Source: JAUXFS01 sp050329575 | Lineage (GTDB): Bacteria > Pseudomonadota > Alphaproteobacteria > Rhodospirillales > Defluviicoccaceae | Direction of reading: 5' to 3' | DNA length: 20,102 nucleotides | Assembly: GCA_050329575.1 (NCBI GenBank) | Contig: JBHJOP010000059.1 | Location: 1 to 20,102, forward strand | In this document: piece after piece, positions 12,682 to 20,102 of the stretch | How the letters are laid out: the number at the start of each line of letters is the position of its first letter | How positions within the stretch are numbered: the stretch's first letter is position 1 | Made by a program: the position numbers and the translations under genes | The notes under the pieces: generated by a model | Databases searched by the model: none | What the model was told of the DNA's origin: nothing | Seen by the model: only the letters and a program-made list of their open reading frames with translations

Positions 12682-14568
12682 ATGAGAATACGAATTGTTG
12701 TCGCCGGCCTGCTGCTATCGCTGGCGGCCCTGACTCCCGTCGACGCGGCGCGCGCGGCGGGGCTGGTGCCGATCGCTGACGACCAGTGGAACCAGATCGC
12801 CGTGCGCAAGGTGCTGCACGTGTTCGCCTACGGGGGCGGGGCGACCGACAAGCAGATCCAGCGGTGGGCGAACATCGGCCCGCAGGCCGCGATCCGCGAA
12901 ATGCTGACCTTCGCGCCGGTGAACGACAAGCTGTCGTCCGGCGGCGACGCCATCGGCGAACGCGTGCGCAGCCTCGAGGACCTGCAGGTGTTGCTGTCCG
13001 CCGATCGCGCCGACAACCCCGTCTGTCACGACCAGCGGCCGCTGTACGCCCTGACCACGGTCCGCAAGGACGAGGGCGTGATCCACTCCAACGCCGGGAT
13101 GCAGAACGCCTGGATCAAGGCGACGCAGATCCGGGGGTCGAACCCGTTCCGGGCGCGGGTCGGCCTGTGGCTGACCGACTATCACGCGGCGGTCGGCCTG
13201 CACGGCCAGGTCGGGTCGGGGCTGCTGCGCCACCATTACGACAGCATGATCGACGCGCTGGCGGCGAACCGCCCCTTCGACGAGGTGCTGGCGACCGCCG
13301 CGACCTCGGCGGCGGTGGCGTTCCGCTACCGGCACTACGCCAACCGATTCCACAACGACCGCGATGCATTCTATGGAAACGACGACTTCGCCCGAGAATT
13401 CCACCAACTGTACTTCCGCATTACCGGCGAGACCGAGGATGCGGACTATCACGAGAACACCACGATCGAGAACACCGCCCGCGCCCTGACCGGCATGCGG
13501 ATCGACCGCGACCCCACCGCCTACGGCATCACCGTGTCCAAGAACTGGCGGGTGGCGCCGATCGACTTCAGCGATCACACCGACCCCGCGGGCACGCTGC
13601 ACCTCAACACCACCCTCCACCACTGGGGCGATCTCGAGATCCTGCGCCGGTCGATCTCCGGCGCGACCGCCGAGAAGAAGCTGTTCGCGCTCGCCAAGCT
13701 GGCGATCCGCCACCCCGAGAGCCTCGACAACCTGCCGGTCGCGATCGTCGCGCACTTCGCCGACGACAACCTCACCGCTACCAAGGAGCGGGCGATCCGC
13801 GACGAATGGCGCAAGCTCGCGGGCCGGCCCGGCGACCTGCTCGACTTCCTCCGCGCGTATGCGATCTCGACCACCTTCCACCGCAGGGACACCGTCAAGT
13901 ACCGGACGGCGTTCGACCGCAACCTCACCCTGTTCAACCTCAACACGGTCGACGCCGAAGAGGTGTTCGGCAATCCGGCGACGCCGGCCGCCTGGATGAG
14001 GGGGCAGGGCGCCGAGCCGTTCGCCCCCACCCACGGCATCTTCGGCGGCCAGATCGGCCTCGAGGCGGCCAACAGCGCCGCGGTCTACCGGCAGGCGTAC
14101 GGCGCCGCGGTGGTGTCGTCGCAAGCGATCTCGCAGGTCACCAGCGAATGCCGCTCGCCGTCCGGCCGGCTGGTCTCGCGGTGGCAGAAGGACTGGGCGA
14201 AGGTGATCCCGGCCACCGACGGCGACTACACCGTCAAGGCGGTCGGCCGCTGGCTGTGGCAGCGGCTGATCGCCGACGGCGCGAAGGCGAAGACCTATGG
14301 CCCTCTCGAGCGGGCGTTCGTCGCCGGGTTCCTGGCCCGTGGACTCGACTTCGGCTACCTCGCCGATCCCAAGAACCCGGAGGCGACGATCAGCACCGCG
14401 GCGCTCGGCCGGGCGCCGCTGGCGGGGCTGCTGAGAACGCTGGAGGGCGAGAGCATCGCCCTCGCCAGTCGCGACCGCGCCGAACGCGAGGAGGCCAACC
14501 GGCGGGTCGGGATGGCGATCAACTTCATCTCAATGACCCCGTTCATGTTCGCCCTGGAGGGCCGCTAG
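12682..14568 (+). CDS. DUF1800 family exported protein
   Basis: A 628-residue protein with a Sec signal peptide (MRIRIVVAGLLLSLAAL, cleavage near ARA at about residue 26), so it acts in the periplasm or outside. It matches the DUF1800 family through NDDFAREFHQLYFRITGETED (about 233-253), which corresponds to the family's NENFARELLELFTLG block, and ENTARALTGM (263-272). Further family-like features are the helix-rich ALAKLAIRHPESLDNLP segment and the Trp/Arg-rich C-terminal part. The function of the family is unknown; its genes almost always precede a DUF1501 gene, as here with 2 bp between stop and next ATG. The ATG at 12682 has GGGGG upstream and a good promoter; an in-frame TTG at 12664 is rejected because it would precede the signal peptide. 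Confidence 0.85.
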   Translation: MRIRIVVAGLLLSLAALTPVDAARAAGLVPIADDQWNQIAVRKVLHVFAYGGGATDKQIQRWANIGPQAAIREMLTFAPVNDKLSSGGDAIGERVRSLEDLQVLLSADRADNPVCHDQRPLYALTTVRKDEGVIHSNAGMQNAWIKATQIRGSNPFRARVGLWLTDYHAAVGLHGQVGSGLLRHHYDSMIDALAANRPFDEVLATAATSAAVAFRYRHYANRFHNDRDAFYGNDDFAREFHQLYFRITGETEDADYHENTTIENTARALTGMRIDRDPTAYGITVSKNWRVAPIDFSDHTDPAGTLHLNTTLHHWGDLEILRRSISGATAEKKLFALAKLAIRHPESLDNLPVAIVAHFADDNLTATKERAIRDEWRKLAGRPGDLLDFLRAYAISTTFHRRDTVKYRTAFDRNLTLFNLNTVDAEEVFGNPATPAAWMRGQGAEPFAPTHGIFGGQIGLEAANSAAVYRQAYGAAVVSSQAISQVTSECRSPSGRLVSRWQKDWAKVIPATDGDYTVKAVGRWLWQRLIADGAKAKTYGPLERAFVAGFLARGLDFGYLADPKNPEATISTAALGRAPLAGLLRTLEGESIALASRDRAEREEANRRVGMAINFISMTPFMFALEGR

Positions 14569-14570
14569 CC

Positions 14571-16016
14571 ATGAACAGACGCGATTTCCTGCTGTCCTCG
14601 CTGTCGGCGGCGGCGCTGACCGGCGCGTCCGCCGGCATCGGCCTGCGGCCATCGGTCGCGCGGGCGGCGCCCGGGTTCTCGTTCGGCCGCACGGTGGTCA
14701 ACGTCATGCTGGTCGGCGGCGCCGACCTGCGCTGCCTGTTCGTCCCGCACCCGTCGCGATCGCGCCCCTATGCCGAGGCGTTCTGGGAGGCGCGGCGCGA
14801 CCTCTACCAGCTCGGCGGCTCGAACGCCAGCCGCTACCCGAGCTATGCCGTGGTGTGGAGCGATCTCTACCGGCCGGTGGAGCGTGACGGCGTCGCGTTC
14901 GGCATCCTCGAATCCGCGGGCTGGCTGGCGCAGCGGTTCGCCGCCGGAGAGGTGGCGATCGTCGCCAACGTGCTGATCGGCAAGACCCGCCGCCACGACC
15001 TCGGTCGGCTGATCGCCCACGCCGGCGATCCCGGCACGCCGCCCTACGTCAGCAGCCGCGACGGCTGGGGCGGCCGCTTCACCGAGGCCCTCGGCGACGC
15101 CAAGACGCTGGTGGTGACCGACACCGTCTCGGTGTTCGGCCTCGGCACCGACCCGCAGAACCGGACCGGCCGATTGATCCACGCCCCCGACACCCGCAGC
15201 CTGTCGCTGCCCGCCGCCGTTCCGCGCAAACCGACGACGGAACAGAACGCGTTCGCGCGGGCGCTCGCCGCCTACTACGCCCAGAAGAGCCGCGAACTCG
15301 CCGACCAGCCGGACGACTGGCCCTACCGCCGGTTCGTCGAGCACGACCAGTCGCTGCGCCGGCTGAGCGAGGCGATCGAACGGCGGTACGCCGAGGCGGC
15401 ACCGACTCAGCCGCGTGCCCTGCTCGACCTCTACGCGCCCGGGACCCGCATCCCGCTCGCCGACCGCGGCTTCGGCCGCCAGTGCGCCAGCATCTACGAC
15501 GGCGTGCTGGCCGGCGATCTGTTCCGGATGCGGGTCGGATCGATGTCGATCGACGGCTGGGACACCCACGGCGCCCAGATGGAGATCTTCCCGACGCTGG
15601 TCGAGGACGTCTTCGGCGCCGGCAGAGGGCTGGCGACGCTGACCGCCGAACTCGCCGCGATCGGCTGCGACGACGACGTGGTGTTCGTGTTCAACAGCGA
15701 CTTCGGCCGCCAGCTCGCCGCCAACGGCGACGGGGGCACCGACCACGGTCGCGGCACCTACATGATCGTCGTCGGTCGCGGGGTGCGCGGCGGCGTCTAC
15801 GGCGAGATGTTCCCCGAGGCCGAGATCGCCGGCGGCCCCGGCAGCCGCCTCTACGACGCGCCGGGGGCCGACATCGTCGCGCTGACGTCGTTCGAGCGGG
15901 TCCTCGCCGCGGTCTGCGACTGGGCGAAGCCCGGCAGCGGCGCCCGTGTCTTTCCGGGGGCACGCACCTCCGACCGGGAGCCGGGATCCGACGTCGGCAA
16001 CCTGATGCGCGGCTGA
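14571..16016 (+). CDS. DUF1501 family exported protein
   Basis: A 481-residue protein beginning with a twin-arginine-type signal: NRRDFLL at residues 2-8, hydrophobic Ala/Leu stretch, cleavage near ARA at 30-32. The family belongs to the alkaline phosphatase/sulfatase-like superfamily. Expected motifs are present: GWDTHGAQ (329-336), NSDFGRQ (375-381), TDHGRGTYMIVVG (390-402) and GVRGGVYG. The actual reaction of DUF1501 proteins is not established. It is translationally linked to the DUF1800 gene, with GGAGG inside the end of that gene and a 2-bp gap. That supports joint function, one partner exported unfolded (Sec) and the other perhaps folded with a cofactor (Tat). No obvious terminator follows in the 160 bp to the next gene. 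Confidence 0.87.
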   Translation: MNRRDFLLSSLSAAALTGASAGIGLRPSVARAAPGFSFGRTVVNVMLVGGADLRCLFVPHPSRSRPYAEAFWEARRDLYQLGGSNASRYPSYAVVWSDLYRPVERDGVAFGILESAGWLAQRFAAGEVAIVANVLIGKTRRHDLGRLIAHAGDPGTPPYVSSRDGWGGRFTEALGDAKTLVVTDTVSVFGLGTDPQNRTGRLIHAPDTRSLSLPAAVPRKPTTEQNAFARALAAYYAQKSRELADQPDDWPYRRFVEHDQSLRRLSEAIERRYAEAAPTQPRALLDLYAPGTRIPLADRGFGRQCASIYDGVLAGDLFRMRVGSMSIDGWDTHGAQMEIFPTLVEDVFGAGRGLATLTAELAAIGCDDDVVFVFNSDFGRQLAANGDGGTDHGRGTYMIVVGRGVRGGVYGEMFPEAEIAGGPGSRLYDAPGADIVALTSFERVLAAVCDWAKPGSGARVFPGARTSDREPGSDVGNLMRG

Positions 16017-16176
16017 CCCGCGCGCCGCGGATCGAGACCCGCGAACGCACGATCGCGGCGCCCCATCGCCCGACAAGGGCCGTCGCACCTCGGCCCTCCC
16101 TGTTGTTCGGCGGCCGATTCCGGTAGAGCATCGCGATGGCCGCCGAACGACCCTCCGGGCGGCGATCGGAGCGCCG

Positions 16177-16962
16177 ATGGAGATTCTCGCCGTCGCCGGC
16201 CTCGCCTTCCTCGCTTCGGGGCTGACGTTGTTTTCGGGGTTCGGTCTCGGCACCATCCTGATGCCGGCGTTCGCATTGATCATGCCGGTCGAGGTGGCGA
16301 TCGCGGCAACGGCGGTGGTGCACCTCGCCAACAACGTCTTCAAGCTCTGGCTCGTGGGGGCCGCGGCCGATCGAGGGGTCGTGGTCCGTTTCGCCCTCCC
16401 GGCGGCGCTGGCGGCGGTGGTCGGGGCGGCGGTGCTGGTGCGGCTGTCGGATCTGCCGACGATCGTCAGCTACACCGCCTTCGGGGCGGACCGAAGCATC
16501 GAGGCACTGCCTCTCGCCATCGGCCTCACGATCGTCCTGTTCGCGGTGCTCGAACTCGCTCCCGGCTTCGCACGGCTGTCCTTTCCGCGCCGGTTGCTGC
16601 CGCTCGGCGGGGTGATCTCGGGCTTCTTCGGCGGGCTCTCCGGCAATCAGGGCGCCTTCCGCACCGCCTTCCTGATCAAGGCGGGGCTGTCGAAGGAGGC
16701 ATTCATCGCCACCGGAGTCGTCGCCGCGGTGGTGGTCGACGTGACGCGCCTCGGCGTCTATGGCCTGTCGCACGTCACCCGCGACTTCGCCGCGCTGCCG
16801 CCCGAGGTCTGGCCCGTCGTCGCCGTCGCCACGGCGTCGGCCTTCGTCGGGGCCTTCGCCGGCGCGCGGCTGATGCGCAAGGTGACGCTGCACGTCGTCC
16901 GGATGGTGGTCGCCGTGGCGATGATCGGGCTTGGCGCCGGGCTCGCCTCGGGCCTGCTGTGA
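16177..16962 (+). CDS. TauE/SafE family membrane permease
   Basis: A 261-residue inner-membrane protein of about eight hydrophobic segments, the typical size for TauE/SafE (PF01925). The two internal half-repeats are visible as FSGFGLGTILMPAFAL (20-35) and FFGGLSGNQGAFRTAFL (150-166), the latter being a family signature. Members export or import sulfite, sulfoacetate or other organic anions; the substrate here is unknown. The ATG at 16177 has CGGAGC upstream. It lies on the same strand between the DUF1501 gene and mmsA, with gaps of 160 and 149 bp, so it is probably its own unit. Confidence 0.88.
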   Translation: MEILAVAGLAFLASGLTLFSGFGLGTILMPAFALIMPVEVAIAATAVVHLANNVFKLWLVGAAADRGVVVRFALPAALAAVVGAAVLVRLSDLPTIVSYTAFGADRSIEALPLAIGLTIVLFAVLELAPGFARLSFPRRLLPLGGVISGFFGGLSGNQGAFRTAFLIKAGLSKEAFIATGVVAAVVVDVTRLGVYGLSHVTRDFAALPPEVWPVVAVATASAFVGAFAGARLMRKVTLHVVRMVVAVAMIGLGAGLASGLL

Positions 16963-17111
16963 CCCGGGCCCGCCGTGACACGGATCGGCACGCCGGCTGG
17001 CGGCGAGGGACCGCCCACGCGACCGCCCGGAAGCACCGGCGCGGCGTCCTTGACGGCGCCCGCGCCAGCGGCGACAACGGCGGACGGCGGTGCGACACGG
17101 GACGGCGGACG

Positions 17112-18608
<1,497 letters not shown>

Positions 18609-18621
18609 GGGTCGCGGTGGC

Positions 18622-19056
18622 TCATCGCCAGAACTGGTGGCGGAAATACTGGGCGAGATCGGCGAGTTGATCGACCGGCGGCAGCTCCAGGGCGACCAGC
18701 ACGATCAGAACGAGGGTGATCGCGAAGGCGGCCAGCATCTCGCGCTTCAGGTTGAAGTGATGGGTGGCGCGGCTGACCACGTAGTTCTTGAGCGGCTTCC
18801 AGTTGAACACCAGGTGCCAGATCAGCCCAGCCACGAACAGAACGGCGAACACATTGTGCAGGTTGACCCAGGCGTCGCGGCCGAGCCACAGCACCGCCCA
18901 GTCGATCGAGCGGGCGATCCGCCCGCTCGGCGCGATGAACAGCACGACGCCGCTGAACAGCAACACGATGGCGCTGGAACCGATGACGAAAACGACCCAG
19001 CCGCGCTTGTGGAACGGCTTTGCGGGCGCGTCGGTGCCATCAGAGATCTTGCTCAT
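18622..19056 (-). CDS. DUF4405 family membrane protein (cytochrome b561-like)
   Basis: A 144-residue membrane protein with three clear hydrophobic helices (about 20-42, 64-85, 108-125). The middle region NLHNVFAVLFVAGLIWHLVF carries H67 and H81, the His pair characteristic of DUF4405 proteins, which resemble small b-type cytochromes. Heme binding is an inference from family knowledge. It is the last gene of a minus-strand operon, 9 bp after the thioredoxin-like gene, with an AAAGAG ribosome site. The operon context suggests an electron-transfer or redox role beside the transporter. Confidence 0.8.
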   Translation of the reverse strand: MSKISDGTDAPAKPFHKRGWVVFVIGSSAIVLLFSGVVLFIAPSGRIARSIDWAVLWLGRDAWVNLHNVFAVLFVAGLIWHLVFNWKPLKNYVVSRATHHFNLKREMLAAFAITLVLIVLVALELPPVDQLADLAQYFRHQFWR

Positions 19057-19065
19057 CGTGCTCTT

Positions 19066-19305
19066 TCAGGTCGTCTTGGCGATCTCTTCCTTGAGCGCGG
19101 CGACCGTCGGCACGTGACCCGAGGCGACGATGCGCCCGTCGACGATGACCGCCGGCGTGATCATCACGCCGAGGGGTGCGAATTGGCGGGGATCGCGCAG
19201 ATGCTCGATCTCGGCGACCATGCCCAGCTCGTCGCAGGCCTGACGGACGTGTTCCTCGCTGGCCTTGCACTTTGCGCACCCTGGCCCCGCAATCTGAATT
19301 TTCAT
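19066..19305 (-). CDS. Small thioredoxin-fold protein with CXXC (redox-active disulfide protein 2 type)
   Basis: A 79-residue thioredoxin-like protein with no signal peptide, hence cytoplasmic. The active site is GPGCAKC (C10, C13) right after the first strand, and the cis-proline is in MITPAV (P51). The length and motif order match the minimal archaeal/bacterial redox-active disulfide proteins often found beside PF03773 permeases. It probably reduces or relays thiols or a metal(loid) linked to the permease; the actual partner is not shown. The ATG at 19305 is preceded by GGAGA, 14 bp after the permease stop, and the gene is followed by the DUF4405 gene after 9 bp. Confidence 0.88.
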   Translation of the reverse strand: MKIQIAGPGCAKCKASEEHVRQACDELGMVAEIEHLRDPRQFAPLGVMITPAVIVDGRIVASGHVPTVAALKEEIAKTT

Positions 19306-19319
19306 GGCTGTATCTCCAT

Positions 19320-20102
19320 TTAGGGAACGAGTTGACCGAAGGCCCAGCCCATCAGCGTGCCGGTCACGATGATGGTCGGGACGTAGACCAGCGCCTTTCG
19401 AGCGCCGAACACCCGGGCGATCGCCAGCCAATTGGGCAGGCTGAGGCCGGGACCGGTGAGCAGCAGGGCGAGGGCCGGCCCCTTGCCCATGCCGAGACCC
19501 ATCAGGGTATCGACGAACGGCGCCTCGGTCATCGTCGCGAAGTAGCTGACGGCGCCGATCAGGGTCGCCAGGAACGACGCGAGCAAGCCGTTGCCGCCCA
19601 ACCATTCCCGGATCCACTGCTCGGGCAGCAACACCCCGATCACCCCGACGACGAAGACACCGACCAGCAACAGCGGAAAGATGATCCGGACGAACCACAG
19701 CGTTTCCTTGAGCCACTGGACGATCTCGTCCGCGGCGATCGTCCGCCATGCGTAGGCGGCGGTGACGAGCGACAGGGCGCCCCAGACGGCGACCTTGTGC
19801 CAGTATGGCCCGCTCTGGATCAGGTAGTTCGGCAGCAACAGGGTGAGAACCAGCAGCACGATCAGGACGAGGCTGCGGCTGCCGATGATCGGCGTCGCGC
19901 CGTCGATTCTTGCGGCGACGGCGGGAACGGCGCGCTGTTCGCCCTGAAAGGCGACGCTCATCACCATGCCGACGGCGAAGGCCATCAGCAACGCCGCCAC
20001 CACCCGGGCGACGACGATCTCGGTTCCGAGAATGGTTCCCGTATAGGTCAGCGCCAGGATATTGGCGGCGGGCGCCACCCACAACACGATGAACGCGGCG
20101 CC
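19320..20102 (-). CDS. Permease, PF03773 (ArsP-like) family, N-terminus beyond window
   Basis: The frame is open to the right edge, so 260 C-terminal residues are visible and the start lies outside. An in-frame GTG at 20087 is not the start, because the family pattern continues upstream of it (AAFIVLWVAPAANILAL). The protein has multiple hydrophobic helices, with GAVSYFATMTEAPFVDTLMGLGMGKG and LLLTGPGLSLPNWLAI in the second half, which match the conserved repeats of this permease family. Members include methylarsenite/organoarsenical exporters and uncharacterised transporters. With the downstream CXXC thioredoxin-like and DUF4405 genes it forms a three-gene operon for a thiol-sensitive substrate, possibly a metal(loid). 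No arsenic gene is visible to confirm this. Confidence 0.85.
   Translation of the reverse strand, partial: GAAFIVLWVAPAANILALTYTGTILGTEIVVARVVAALLMAFAVGMVMSVAFQGEQRAVPAVAARIDGATPIIGSRSLVLIVLLVLTLLLPNYLIQSGPYWHKVAVWGALSLVTAAYAWRTIAADEIVQWLKETLWFVRIIFPLLLVGVFVVGVIGVLLPEQWIREWLGGNGLLASFLATLIGAVSYFATMTEAPFVDTLMGLGMGKGPALALLLTGPGLSLPNWLAIARVFGARKALVYVPTIIVTGTLMGWAFGQLVP

Noticed and set aside
12786..14570. A long open frame continuing upstream of the DUF1501 gene in a second frame (open from 12786 to 16016)
   Set aside because: The upstream part is an Arg/Pro-rich shadow of the DUF1800 gene caused by high GC. The DUF1501 signal peptide and ribosome site fix the start at 14571.

Overview
The window is a very GC-rich (roughly 70% by eye) bacterial chromosome segment. 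It has compact genes, strong GGAGG-type ribosome binding sites and GC-ending codons. Protein families point to an alphaproteobacterium, most likely Rhodospirillales-like: PAS_7 hybrid kinases, a ScfR/RamB-type XRE regulator with an extra helical insert, MmsA, and VPLPA-CTERM surface proteins. That assignment is inference. No rRNA, tRNA, CRISPR array, transposase or phage gene was seen.

Layout. 1-237 (-): N-terminus of an SDR dehydrogenase cut by the window edge, divergent from an acyl-CoA dehydrogenase (556-1689, +). Both look like acyl-CoA or branched-chain catabolism enzymes. 1896-4796 (+): a soluble PAS-PAS hybrid histidine kinase and an OmpR-type response regulator. A 19-nt motif containing two GTAAC boxes 10 bp apart occurs before the acyl-CoA dehydrogenase and again before the kinase. 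4807-6093 (-): a fold-type III PLP decarboxylase resembling diaminopimelate decarboxylase. 6172-9294 (-): three tandem paralogous secreted proteins with VPLPA-CTERM (exosortase) tails. Two have near-identical rho-independent terminators and the third has a different hairpin. 9803-10486 (+): a small P-loop sulfotransferase. 10606-10692 (-): a 28-residue single-span membrane protein. 10898-12478 (+): XRE/ScfR regulator. 12682-16016 (+): an exported DUF1800/DUF1501 pair with Sec and Tat-like signals respectively. 16177-16962 (+): TauE/SafE permease. 17112-18608 (+): methylmalonate-semialdehyde dehydrogenase MmsA. 18622-20102 (-): operon of a PF03773-type permease (cut by the window end), a CXXC mini-thioredoxin and a DUF4405 membrane protein.

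How it fits together. Two themes recur. One is short/branched-chain acyl-CoA metabolism (SDR, acyl-CoA dehydrogenase, MmsA, and a regulator of the short-chain fatty acyl family). The other is the cell envelope and export (three sorted surface proteins, sulfotransferase, DUF1800/DUF1501, permeases, a tiny membrane protein). The least ordinary parts are the tandem VPLPA-CTERM cluster, the XRE regulator carrying a histidine-kinase-like dimerisation helix pair, the unannotated-size membrane peptide, and the repeated GTAAC operator-like motif. None of these can be called a new system from sequence reading alone.
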